64,000 nt of DNA from Phialophora verrucosa (Eukaryota > Ascomycota > Eurotiomycetes > Chaetothyriales > Herpotrichiellaceae), in contig MSED01000005.1 of assembly GCA_002099365.1 (NCBI GenBank), positions 2,046,001-2,110,000 on the forward strand. Direction: 5' to 3'. A program made the translations under genes and the position numbers. How positions within the stretch are numbered: the first letter of the stretch is position 1; each line of letters opens with the position of its first letter. Shown here in pieces: positions 1 to 11,004 of the stretch. Under the pieces are notes generated by a model. That model was not told the DNA's origin. It made no database searches and was given only the letters and a program-made list of their open reading frames with translations.

Positions 1-160
1 ATTGATTGTTTGGAGTGCATGTGTGCCCGTGTGTGCGTGTGCGCGCGCGTAGAGGTACGGGTGATGGGACGGACAGAGGGTAGTTCGCCAGGTAGGTATT
101 GCGGCAGTGCGGGACACGGACGGGAAGAGAGAAGGAAGGGGAACAAGGGGGCAAACTTAC

Positions 161-227
161 GCTCTTGGATCCCGAACTGCGTGCCGCAGGTGCGGCAGTG
201 GAGGCGGGCTGGTTGGGAGATGCACAT
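161..227 (-). CDS. Probable first exon of a gene running off the left edge (partial)
   Basis: Read on the minus strand, an ATG at 227-225 opens a 67-base frame that ends at a textbook donor (C|GTAAGT at 161/160). The 22 complete codons include two CxxC-type cysteine pairs (HCRTC and CGTQF), suggesting a small zinc-binding N-terminus. The rest of the gene would lie left of the window: I found no convincing acceptor in bases 1-110, which contain a GT/CG-rich low-complexity run at about 25-50. The family cannot be named. It could also be a chance ATG before a cryptic donor. Confidence 0.35.
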
Positions 228-985
228 TGTCGGTATGCGGTAGGTTAGATTTCTGGGCGGACAGAAGACGGGAGGAGTGGTCAACTCTTCCGATGCGTTC
301 GAATGGTGTGTGGCCAGATCGGGAGGGCTATGTGCGTGTGTATGTGAATGAAAGTTGCAAAGTGGGCCAAGGAGAAGGATACCTTCTTCTCAGGGCTGGC
401 TGACGAGTGGTTTGGATATTCGCACTCTAGGCTGTGTTCTGTGTTGAAAGGAGTTGATTGCTTTAGCTTGGAGTATTTCAAGGTCCTGGTAGGAGATGGA
501 GGGGTGGAAAGTTCTGGACAGTGACGCTTTGTGACATGACACCACGCTCAGTGGCGACTATGACAGTGACTTTGGTCATGGCACGGTGAATAGAGAGACA
601 GGGGAGGACTATGATGGAGGGAGGACGATGTACTTTCACTGGACCGATTGGATTGCAGTGGTTGGCGGCTCAGGGCCGATCGCAAAGAGAGAAGGATGCA
701 CGGTGAGACTTTGTTGACATCTCTAGACTTTGAGACTTGGGCAGTAAAGTGACATGAACGAATCTCAACATTTCACTTACCTCTCGATTCCCTCCGCCAT
801 CATGTTCCCAACGGCACGATTGGGGAGCGCAATACGTGGCAAGAGAAAACGAGAATCAAGGGCCGAAAGATCAACTAGGACATCGACACAATTCCCACAC
901 TCTCTCTCTCTACTGATGTCAATATCCGATACCTGTCTTTACAGCGATGGACTGTATACAGCACCACCATTCTCAACCCTTGCCC
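228..985. other. Intergenic stretch without a visible gene
   Basis: Both strands hold only short frames without recognisable protein. The left half is the presumed 5' flank of the edge exon at 161-227, and the right half is the 3' flank of the sphingomyelinase-like gene ending at 986. No structured repeat was seen. Confidence 0.5.
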
Positions 986-3376
986 TCAAAAGTCCTTCCC
1001 TGTAAACGGGCTCTGGACAGAGCCGAACCTACAAGGTAAAACGTCAGCCGCATCGTTCACGGATCCCTTCAGCAGAGACTCACCCTTGAGGACACTGTCT
1101 ACCGAGCGCAACACTTCCACTACGCATGTAGCAGACCTTCGCCTGAGCACATGCATTGCTCGTACAGTTGGGGCTCTTGACGCTCATCTTGCCTTGGAAT
1201 GTGTTATGGATGCTCACCAGCGTATGATTCGCAGCCATGGCCTCGGTGACCTTTTGCCAATACGTCGCGTTCAAAGGCGCATCTGCAGGCCATCCGATTT
1301 GATAAGTGTCTCGAGTAGAGTACTCGAACTTCCACACAGGGCCGGTCTCCGAGGCGTTGAGAGTCTGGAAGGCGCTGACGTTGGCGTAGTATGTGTAGGC
1401 GTTGTAGACGGAGAAATCGCCCGTGTCGACCTCATACATACGATAGCCCGAGTTGAGGTTTGTTAGTGGTGTGACACTTGGACCCATCCAGCCAACACTG
1501 ACGGCATGAGCGCTATCCTGTGTAGTGCCATTGTTGCTGTAGTAGATAAAGAATTGGTCCTCGTGAGTATGGCCGAAGAAGACGCCGGCAATAACGTGTG
1601 GCGAGAAGCGGTCCACAATCTGGTAGAAGAGATCTGCGTGCGCGGTTAGCAGAGCACTCGAATCGTCTCGAACTGCGCCTCCGTGGTGTCCGCCGTGTCC
1701 GCTTACCTGTAGGATTGGGGAGTGGATTTGACCCATCCCAGCCTGAGAGAACGTGGCCGATCAGCCAGACGCGTTCTCCCTTGCTCTCAGCGTCTAACAG
1801 CTCCCGTGATACGAACCGGAAGGTGCCACTATTGTCCGGATTCGTGGTGTTGCTGTCGTCAAGTCAGACGGATGATACTGATTGCCCTGCTTTGCTTACA
1901 TGTAATTCAAAACATTTGAGCGGTACCAGAAATCCGTATTGAAGCCAATAATACGCAATTTCGGGTACTGAGGATGATTGATGCTGTAGCCTCCGTAGTG
2001 CGTCCGAGCCTCCTGCGCAGCTTCCGCTGTGATCCAGTTGTTCTGTTGCCAGAGGGAGGAGACATGATTCCAATTCCACGATCTGCCAAGGTTAGCTGGG
2101 TCGGACGATAGCGCAGCGACTCACTGCTGCTGGCCCAGGGGTCCTGGTAAGCTATGTGGCGAGCTGATCGCGTCTGCTGTGGGGTCAGCGCAATTCCATT
2201 CATTCAACTCTCTTCCTTACCAGGGTTCGTGTCGTGGTTTCCGAGCACAGGAAATATGGGACCAGAAGGAATGAATGATTTGATCATGTGGTAGATCGAC
2301 ACCTCGGCGTACTCGGTGTAGTTCGCGGACAGCTCATTCTGAGATTCATGGGAGACCAGGTCACCAGTGTAGATACCCCAGGCAAATTGGTCGCTGTCGC
2401 TCATGTTGTTGGACGTGGTGCCAGTAAGGGGACCGATTGATTGCAGCGCAGATGTCAGCAGGAAATAAGGGCTGTCGCATTTGAACGCGCCATACAGAGG
2501 CGACGGGACCTCCAACTGGCCGGAAGCGCTCTTAGGATTGTTGGAGCGGCAGCATAACCCACTGGTGCAGTTGGCCTCGGATCCCACATCGTACCTGGGA
2601 TCTATGTGGAAGTCGCTGAGATGGATGACCTTGACCCGCTTGCCACTTGGTTTCGGCACCGTGACGTTGCCCGGCTTCGGTCCAAAGTATGTCGTCGTGT
2701 TCGAGGGAAGAGTAAAGGGACGAGGGCAAAAGTTGCCGCTGGCAAAGTTGCACAGATACTGCCCGTCTGATCCGGAGACGTCCGCTAGAGCCAGAACCTG
2801 GGTATAGACGGCCCCGAGGTTTTCTGCATCGTAGGACTCGTGGCAGCTGGTGTTGGACCCGAAACCGGTGCTTATACACAATTGCACCAGCAAATCTGGG
2901 ACCAAAGTAGGGACTCGTTGCGCCACATATTGGCCCACCTCCAAAGCAGATATACACTTCGTACAGTTGGTCCCGTTGGTGGCTAAGATGGCATTGAATT
3001 GGTTGAGAGCATCGGCCACAATCGCACTCCCGTTTGTGACCGTAAACAAAGGGGTCGGAAAGAAGATAGGATCTTCATTCTCCTCGGGAATATTGGTTTG
3101 ATTTGTCAATTCCAACGGAAAAGTGTAGTTCAAGGCCGGGTCGAAAACAATGGGTTGTGGCTACCTTAGTCAGTGACCTCTGCAAAGGAAAGGCATGTTG
3201 GCTGAGCTTACTTCCTGGGTCGGAGAAGGTGGTATATAGTACGCAGGAAAGAGGCTGGTTGGGAAGCCGGCAGGCACAGTGTATGCTAGGAGCTGAGAGC
3301 TGGAGGTTTGGGCATGAGCATATTGGCAAGAGAGCAAGGCCACTGCCGGGAGGAGAGAGCAGGAGCTGCAATACAT
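986..3376 (-). CDS. Secreted acid-sphingomyelinase-like metallophosphoesterase (7 exons)
   Basis: Predicted to hydrolyse sphingomyelin or a related phosphodiester outside the cell or in the vacuole. Exons: 3376-3212, 3160-2221, 2176-2125, 2082-1900, 1852-1707, 1633-1084 and 1028-986. They sum to 2079 nt (692 aa) with every join in frame. Seen in the product: a signal peptide from the ATG at 3376; a Cys-containing saposin-like N-terminal part (CTKCISALEVGQ); then the calcineurin-type metal motifs in order, HLSDFHIDPRYD, YTGDLVSHE, VLGNHDTNP, WLIGHVLSGWDG and GVFFGHTHEDQF. There are many N-x-S/T sites, as in secreted enzymes. This order and length fit the fungal acid sphingomyelinase (SMPD1) family. 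The frame also meets a stop at 1080-1082, but it overlaps a GTGAGT donor at 1083, and splicing to 1028 adds a C-terminus containing GFGSVQSP. I prefer that version. The substrate is inferred. Confidence 0.88.
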
Positions 3377-3908
3377 GCTGAGCAAGAGGTAAAAGGCAAA
3401 GACTGAAGTTGACCTACAATGTATCCTGGGGAGCGGGCGAAGAAGCTTGCGAGATGCTCAGCCTTTTATTGGATGCCTGGAACGTGGTAAAGCTTGATTA
3501 GACAATGCTCGCGATCGGGGCATGATGCTCTGGAGGCTTCCTGTTGGTGGACACTGCTGTTCGAGGCCAGTGACGGTGATGATGGAAAGCGAAAAGCAAC
3601 ATGAAGCTGCATGGAAGGCGAAGCTGCGATAGTGGTTGCCAACGCCACCAATTGTAACAAGGCTGGTGTAGCACGTGCCCGGCTAGTACAGTAGCATTGT
3701 CTCTGCAGTAGCTTCGGAGCTTGACCAGGCAGGCATTGGTACATAGCCTGCTGCATGCAACTCATGATGCCTCAGTATCCCCGCAGGCTGTTCGCGACAA
3801 CCGGCGGTTCTGATATAGCCGACGACTCGGTGAATGGCACTTGCCGTCTAGGGCACAGTGCTCCGGTATAAGCAAACTATTGGTGGTCCTTGCGTGCCTC
3901 TGTCCACC
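3377..3908. other. Intergenic, 5' flank of the phosphodiesterase gene
   Basis: This stretch lies between the start of the sphingomyelinase-like gene (3376) and the stop of the ABC-F gene (3909), both on the minus strand. It should hold the promoter of the former and the terminator of the latter. No coding frame here looks real. Confidence 0.5.
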
Positions 3909-6200
3909 TTATGTCCCTAGCTTGTCCACCATCTTGGTAACGATCTCTTCGTATTGCTGCATTCCTCGTTCCAGCTTTCGAATTCCAGTCTTGCGAACGT
4001 GATACACGGTTCCTGGCGCAGGGCTCTCCTCTGAGTCCTCGCTGTCGCTGTCGTCCTCATCATCGCCCGTTCTTGTTGCTTTCTCACGATCGACGATGCA
4101 TCGCATGAAGTGCCGGTCATGAGTGATGACGAGCAGCGCCCCTTGCCACGACTTGAGTGCCTCGATGAGCGCATCAATGGTATCAGCGTCCAGGTGAGTT
4201 GTCACTTCATCCAGGATCAAGAGGTGAGGCGAACTCAAAAACACTTCTGCCAGAGCCACCCGAACGCGCTGCCCTCCAGACAGCGATGCTAAAGAAATGT
4301 CAGTGACCGTGTTTCCACGAAGGCCTAGCTTTGCTAGCGTTCCTCGAGCAGCCTGTTCATCCCCAGTCCAGCCTTGGATCTGCATCACGTGAGACAAAGC
4401 CGTTCTCTCCGGATTCTGGCGCCCGGTGGCTTCAAGTTCTTCCACCGCGTGTTGAGAGTAACAGGCGAATCGAGCCTTTGAATGTACTGCAATCGAGCCT
4501 TTGGTCGGGCTGGGAGGTTCGCCAGCGACTGCTCCCATCAAAAGCTTGACCAGTGTAGACTTGCCGCTCCCGTTGAGACCAGCTAGTCCCACTCGTTCGC
4601 CGGGATGCATGACCAAATCGACCTCTTTCAAAGTCCAGACACCCGACTTTGGATACGTGTATGACACTTTTTCGAAGCTGAACAAAGGCCCTGCATGACG
4701 GAGCGGTTCTGGCTGGGCCGGCAGTGTAATCGTGACCGGTGGATCGAATTGTGGAATTTCGATTGCAGCCCTGTGCGTTAGATGGAACCCTCCGAGGTCC
4801 CTGTTCAGCTTGAATCTGCCCCCACGTATGCCCACCTCAAGTCCAGTTCGCTCTTCTAGTTTCTTCTTTCGGGATGCAGCCTGTCTCAGCTTCTTGTCAT
4901 CCCCTGTCCGTTTGGCAGCCTTGACGTTCTTGGCTATTGTGTCCTTCATGTGTTCAGTCTGCTTCTCTTGCGCCTCCGTCATCTTCGTCATTCGTCGAAT
5001 TTGTCGGCGCTTCTCGATTTCATACTCTGTCAAGGTACCCTTGAAGACCTCAAGCGTTTTGGCAGGAGCGAGTCTCACAAGGAGCACCTCCGCAGCAACA
5101 GCATCAGCAAAGTCACGATCATGTGTCACAACGACCACAGTTGTGCCAGCAAGCGACTTCGTAATGTACCTTTCGAGCCAGATGATGGCTGGTAGGTCGA
5201 GAAAATTTGTGGGCTCATCGAGCATCAGGACGTCTGTTTTCTGTACCAGTGCGCATGCCAGATCGCAACGGGTCTGCCAACCTCCCGATAGTGATTTGAC
5301 TGGTTTGTCGAATTGGTCTTCGGAAAACCGCAGACCTAGCAGTATCGCCCGCGCCCGTGCTTCGGTGCTACCTGCGTCCATAGCTTCCAGTGCCTGACGA
5401 GTTGCTTCGAGCAGCTCCAGGCCGATCTTGGTTGCTTCATGTTCATCTTCCGCTGTTTCGACTTTCTCTAAGCTTGCTTTGTGTCAGTGGGGTCCGAGGC
5501 TGGAATGCGGACCCTACCGTTTCTCCGCTTCTCCCACTGCCTTTTCACTCCCTATGAGCAGTTGGCGTGCTTTGAGACCGCGAGCACCACTTCGCCTTGC
5601 TGCTAAAAGTTGAGCCTCGGCCAAGCCTTGCCTTGCCTTCTCGAGCTGAAGAGTGCGAACAGTCTTCACAACCCGCTTCGAATCCTCCTTGCCTTCTAGC
5701 GCAGCAGCAAGGCCTAGACACATGTCAGCATTGTCTCAAAAAGGCCAGTTCGAGTAGAACATGCTATTAGCTTCCCTCAGGGCACGTTCACGACGCTTGT
5801 CACTCCTTGTAACGTGTTGAAGCACGGTGAGATTCTCATCCTCAGCCTCGACAGGCTCCGTCAATGCGTCGGAGCTGACACGGGTCTGACCGAGGAGCAA
5901 CAGACGCAGGTTGCCGGGGACACCTGGGACCCGTCGTTCCGCCAGTGCTCGTAACAGGGAGCTCTTTCCCGTGCCGTTTCGGCCGGCAAGAACGTAGTGG
6001 ACTCCGTCGACGAGTCGAAGATGAGCGCCATCGAGGAGATCTCGCCCACCAACCGTCAGGGTCAGATCCTTGACGTCAACGTCTTTTGATGTTGGTGCAT
6101 CATCGGCGTCCACATGAAATCGGCTTTGTTGGCTCGTGACGACGATGTTTCCATCTTGCAATGTTGGCGTTGACGTGCCTGGTCTTGATGCTTTTGGCAT
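3909..6200 (-). CDS. ABC-F family ATPase, twin nucleotide-binding domains, no membrane segments
   Basis: ABC-F proteins are soluble ATPases that act on ribosomes or ribosome assembly rather than transport. Exons: 6200-5765, 5713-5518 and 5472-3909 (2196 nt, 731 aa). The first NBD has Walker A GRNGTGKSS, signature LSGGW and Walker B VLMLDEPTNFLD. A charged, K/R-rich helical linker follows. The second NBD has GLNGSGKST, LSGGQRVR and LLILDEVTTHLD, where the usual EPTNHLD is altered to EVTTHLD. The C-terminus carries an acidic patch (DDEDDSDSEDSEE). No membrane helix is visible. The first intron (5714-5764) works only as GC-AG, with donor A|GCATGT and branch TGCTGAC; the second (5473-5517) uses a CAAG acceptor. 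Divergent from the uS14m gene across 690 bp. An Arb/ABCF2-like ribosome-biogenesis role is inferred from family membership. Confidence 0.9.
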
Positions 6201-6890
6201 CTCAGTAAAGCGAAGAAGAAGCTACTTTGGTAAGGAGATGGAATGGCAGAGTCTGGACGAAAAGAGGTTGATCTCCTCCGTACTCCGTTGCGCGACGCCT
6301 GGATTAATGGGTTACATATTTCATCAACAGAAGGATCTGGGGGGTCCGAGATACAGATGCTGAAAACTCAAACTGAAGTGGTCAGCTTGGCAAGCTCGAA
6401 TCAAAACGCCCATGGAAGGGAAGGTGCTGAACAAGGATGAGAGCTTGAGCTTGAAAGTAATACGAGGTCTGCGAAGAATGAGTCACTCGGTACTCCTCTT
6501 GCGTGCTTGGATTAGGTGCATATGCGTACTGCCGTCGCCGGCCAGTCAATCTCCGACTCGCCCCCCATTATATATTGGTTGCGGGTTCCGAAGTGACTCA
6601 TGCGATCGCTGGTGATGACTCCCTGCTAAGAGGGTCTGGTCGTTTGCTGTGTCTTTCGTCTTGGTGCTGTGGCAATGTCGTATGTAGCAGCACGAGCAGC
6701 ACGACATTCCAGACAATTATAATGACCGTCATTTGAATGATTGTCACGTGATCAAGATCCAGCTTGGACTGAGTCTCAAATTGAACTCTCTTAAGGCTTC
6801 GGTAGACTTGGCTCGCGCAACTGATCAATTGTAGAGGTTACAAGCAGCGGCCAAAGCTGGAGCCGCAGGGCGTCGACTACTCTCACCGCC
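6201..6890. promoter_or_regulatory. Divergent promoter region, ABC-F ATPase / uS14m
   Basis: 690 bp separate the two start codons (6200 minus, 6891 plus). A TATATA-like run lies near 6569-6576. No coding frame is convincing. Both neighbours are predicted ribosome-related genes, so shared regulation is possible, but I did not see a recognisable ribosomal-gene motif. Confidence 0.5.
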
Positions 6891-7300
6891 ATGGCGCAGT
6901 TCCGATCCAAAAAGCTCGATCTGGGCTGCTTCATCAACTCCAAGATCATCCGTGATCATACGAAGCGGAAGACATTCGAACAGTTCGAACCACAACGGTA
7001 GATATCCCAACCCTGTCGCGCGTTACCTTATTTGCACCAAAGACTGACCCGCCATTGATGTTCAGGCAAGCTCTCCGGTATCTAATACGTAACACCTCCC
7101 TCCCCGACTGGGTCCGGACGAAGGCGCAATTCGAACTGAGGAATATGCACTGCTACACGCGGCCTACGCAGATCAAAAACGGTTGTATAATGGGTGGTTT
7201 GGCAAGAGGTGTTTTAAGGAAGTTTAGGATGGCGAGGTTTCAATTCCGAATGAACGCTCTAGACGGTAACATACCAGGCGTCAAGAAAGCGAGTTGGTAA
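6891..7300 (+). CDS. MRP2: Mitochondrial small-subunit ribosomal protein uS14m
   Basis: A structural protein of the mitochondrial 37S subunit head. Exons 6891-6997 and 7066-7300 (342 nt, 113 aa) are joined across a 68-bp intron with donor CG|GTAGAT and acceptor TTCAG|G. The N-terminus is basic (MAQFRSKKLDLG), as expected for mitochondrial targeting. The second exon carries the conserved uS14 stretch: ALRYLIRNTSLP, RNMHCYTRPT, then FRMARFQFR and the end motif GNIPGVKKASW. The usual zinc cysteines are reduced to one, as in mitochondrial uS14. Length matches yeast Mrp2 (115 aa). Confidence 0.93.
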
Positions 7301-7745
7301 AGCCTTGTACAAAATTACCAGGGAAGGATATATCATGCATCCGGGCTGCTACGCTTGTAATACAATGGAAGGATGTGCACGTGGACCATGGAGTACTGCT
7401 CAAATGTCTGAATTGACCAGACCGTCTAAGAGTCTGTGAGGGTATCAATGCTTTTGGGGCTTTGGCACACTGTGTCTCAATCCTCCATGGCGCGAGCACG
7501 GAAAAGGAAGCATGTCAGTCCATGATCACCAAGAACAGAGATGATAACAGGACGTGCTAGCTTCACCAAACCAGTGGACTAGCAGGTTTCGTCCAGCCTG
7601 TTTCTGTCACGTCAATGCATGTCCATGTGTCTCCTTGACCAATATCCCGTTCCCCTGTTGGCTTCTCAACCCTTGCTGTATGCTGTTGGCCCTAGTTCAG
7701 ACTGTGTCCATGTTAGAGGCAAGCCTCAGAAACCTCATGAGCTAA
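7301..7745. other. Convergent intergenic region
   Basis: The stops of the uS14m gene (+, 7300) and the Gfd2-like gene (-, 7746) face each other. This stretch should hold both 3' UTRs. Nothing coding is seen. Confidence 0.6.
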
Positions 7746-10214
7746 TCAAAAACGACTCGATGGCTCCTCGTGGTCAACCGTGGGATCTAACTTCAATCTC
7801 TCGATCATTGCGGCGACAGCCTCATCTCTCGTGTGCTGAGGAGATGCTTCGGGAGACGAGGCCATGATTGCAGCCTCGAATGAGTCGAGATCTTCCTTGG
7901 GGGCCTTTGCGTCGGGTGTGGTTGCTCGGCCGGGGTCTGGAAGCGGTGCGACCTGCCACTCCCATCCCCTGTTCCAAGCATCATTCTCCCTTACTGTCTC
8001 TAGTTTCTTCTTTCCGTCCTGGTCTTCCTTTTGCTGGTCCTTGTCGCTCTTGATTCTAGCCTTGATCAACATTGAAACCCAGGCTTCGAGAGTATACCGC
8101 GCATCATTTCCGCCATTGTGTGGGAAGGAGCATGGAAGGCCGAGGTCGGACATGATAGAAGAAAGGCTGCGATTCTGGTCTCTTCCTTCAGCACACGATA
8201 GAGCGGTGCTGTGTCCATAGAGTCGATGATAGAGGCAAGAACCTTGGATTTACCCTCACCGTTGGCCATCATGTCCATAGCAGGGATAGGATACGTAGCA
8301 CGAGATGGGGTGAAGATCTTCGACCCGAGGTCCTTCAGATACTCCATATCGGTACGAAGATCGTGTCCCACAAGGATGATGTTGCGTTCCTTGGGTCCTT
8401 GCTGAAGACCCTCCGTGTCTGACTTATTTGCCTTGGTAGGCTCAGCACCTTGTGTGGTGACTTCTGTGTTCTCAATGCCCTTCAACACGCTGGCAATGGC
8501 TGCTCTGCTTGCGGCATCTTGCTCAGCATTGTTCGGTCCGATGTTGACCCCTCCAAAATCATTTGACACTCTTCTCTGTGTATTGTTCTCCTTTCCCAGC
8601 TCGGCTGGCTCAACGGTCCATTGATCTTGTAGGCTAGTGTGCTTAAAATGCACAGAAAAGGGCCACTCAAAGCAGCTGTCAATAAGAGCCACGGCTTCCC
8701 TGAGGTCAACCCACTCGGACTTGCCGAACTGAAAGGCGTCCGGATGGCCGACGCAGAAGTCTCTGTTGACAAGATGTTCTCTGCCCCTGATGCGGAAGTG
8801 GCGCGAGCGAATCTCATTGAGCCAATTTTTGCCGTTGGGACCGGGGGCAAGGCCGACCAGGTCGAGCGTGTCAAGAGTGCTGATGCCAATCTCGGTAATG
8901 AGGTTGTGAGCTCGCTCATAGGACTCGACGTCAACTGCAATGATCACGGGCTCCTTCTCGAACGGGAGCGGAGCTGGATGGTTGACGTTGAGTGGGTTGA
9001 GCACGAAATGGGCTTTCCTGAGCTGCTCTTGACGGAACTTTTCCTGTTCTTCCCATGACATGGCAGCGTTCGGGTGCTGGATTTGACCAGTCTTACGACG
9101 CAAGCCCAGGTAGCGTTGAGCTCTCCTAAGCTGAACATACCAATCCTTGATGGCGAGCAAGCGGTCATCTTCCCTCTTCTTCCTGCCAACGCCGCCTTTA
9201 TTCTTGCCCCTCGACGCGATGACGGCTTGACACATGTCCTTGAAATCCTCGAAAGCCTGTTTGACTGTGACCGACGCATCATCGGGACATTCTGCATAGC
9301 CCGGGGGAGCAGCAGGGACGTTGTTCTGTAGGTTGCTGGCATCGTGTCTCGAGGCTGACTTGCCCAAAAGAATGGGTTGAGGGGTACCATCATCAAAGAA
9401 TGTAAGCGTGAACGGAAATCTTGGCACCGTTACTGGAACTTTGAAGGTCTGGCCAATCTCGGTGACTAGCTGCTGAATTTGGGCGTAGGGCACGAGAATG
9501 ATTGGCTTGCTACTCAACGAGAAAGGAGGATGAAGGTAATACCTGGCTCACATTAGCTATAATCTTTCCTATGATAAGCACAATCATAATATCGGCGACT
9601 CACAGATCCCAGTTTCGAGAGTAAAATTTGTTGGAAGCAAAGAAGTGGCGAGACACACGGTCATTCGTGTCATTCATGTACTTGTAGGGGAACTTGGCGG
9701 CAAGATTGAACTGGCAGAAGTGACCAGTAACAGGGTTTCCGCAGTCGTTTGCCGTCGGGAGGTGGTCATCGTCAGAGTCTGGCTCGCGTACAGGGTCGAC
9801 AGCGTTGCGCTTCGACGATTTGCCCCTTGCGAGATACTCGATCTGGCTTTTGGGCTCGGTGACAGCATCCTGAGGATAGCCGAGGGTGTCGGGTTCAGGA
9901 ATTTTTCGTGACTGGGGCTGGTTATTCTTTGTAGGTGCCTTCATCGACGGCTTCTTCTTGAATGCAGAGACATAGTCATCTTCGTCAGAACTGGTAAGGA
10001 TGTCAAGTGCCCGCTGAGCCTCCTTTGTCTGAGGTGACTTGATTTGCCTAGGGTATTCAGCAGTGGAGCCAACTCTAAATGGCTGTTCTTCTTTGGCTGT
10101 CTTCTCTGCAAGCTCCTTTTCGGAGAAGTGAAGTTCACCAGGGGTGGGAGCGGGCGGCAGACGCGAATTTGCAAACAACTGGTCCAATCGAGCTTGAGGG
10201 TTAGTAGTAGGCAT
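7746..10214 (-). CDS. Gfd2/YDR514C-like protein with DEDD exonuclease fold, apparent frameshift
   Basis: Fungal Gfd2/YDR514C-like proteins have an RNase H-like nuclease fold; yeast Gfd2 is linked genetically to the mRNA-export helicase Dbp5. Exon 1 is 10214-9604 and exon 2 is 9542-7746, joined as NWD-L-YYLHPP. The N-terminal 200 residues are disordered and Lys/Ser/Asp-rich. The core carries the DEDD-type motifs IIAVDVESYE, IILVGHDLRTDMEYL and PHNGGNDARYTL. Between the second and third motifs the frame changes near 8165-8185: upstream reads ...LYRVLKEE, and the conserved continuation SLSSIMSDLGLP lies in the next frame. Exons total 2408 nt, one base short of a multiple of three. No intron explains this, since the nearest acceptor is only about 30 nt away. 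It is either a recent inactivation or a sequencing error. The nuclease motifs on both sides are intact. Confidence 0.8.
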
Positions 10215-11004
10215 CTTGTGTCTATCCTTCAGTCCGCAGGCTCTTGTTGTACACTAGCAACAAAGACTTCGTGAAGGCTGGAGTGGTAAAAGGTTGGCAC
10301 AGGAACTGAAGAAATAACCGCGCCGTCTCCAGGGGCTTTCACTGGCTTCATAGAGTCCGCATGGGCGTGACAGTGGCGGTACAAATTGAAACAAAGACGG
10401 AAGAAAGAACATACGCGGAGTGACAGAATACGGATTGCTGGTGAAGAGCCGCACTTGACGCAGAAGTGATGACAGGTGAATGGTTAAAGCATGAAAACTG
10501 GGTCAGTTTCGCTTCAGCTGCACCTGCAGCAAACCATCTTACAGTCAAATCAGCTGTTTCTCGCAGTGGGCCAGTACCTGTGTAGCAGCTGCAAGACTTG
10601 CTAGTGAAAAGGCTGAAATGGACAATAACGCGCTGATGTTAGGAGGAACAGGTACCATTGGAACGAGGGGGTTGCTTGACGTCCTACACGTGACAATTTC
10701 TGCCACTCGTCACCGCCTTTCCCGTGACCGCGAACCAACTTGACATGCATGTTCGACTGCGACTGCAACTGCGGAGGAGCCCGTGGGATGGACATAGAAG
10801 ACGACAGCAAAGAAGCGACGCCCGGCTCCCTTCATTCTTACAGAAAGACTCAACCCGATAAAACGCCATCTCATACCATCACAGGCTCGTTCTGATTGTT
10901 TCATAAGAGACCCGTCACCAGGCGACAGATCCCGCGATTGACGGTGTTTCACTCTGTTCTCTCCGATGCGCCGCCGACAATAACAACCTATTGCACTGGC
11001 CTCG
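10215..11004. promoter_or_regulatory. Divergent promoter region, Gfd2-like / ING-PHD
   Basis: 790 bp lie between the start codons of the Gfd2-like gene (-) and the ING-PHD gene (+). There are only short frames, none with recognisable protein, and no strong TATA box was seen. Confidence 0.5.

Noticed and set aside
4732..5397. 221-codon plus-strand frame
   Set aside because: Antisense to the first ABC-F domain, which has full family motifs; the plus frame has none.
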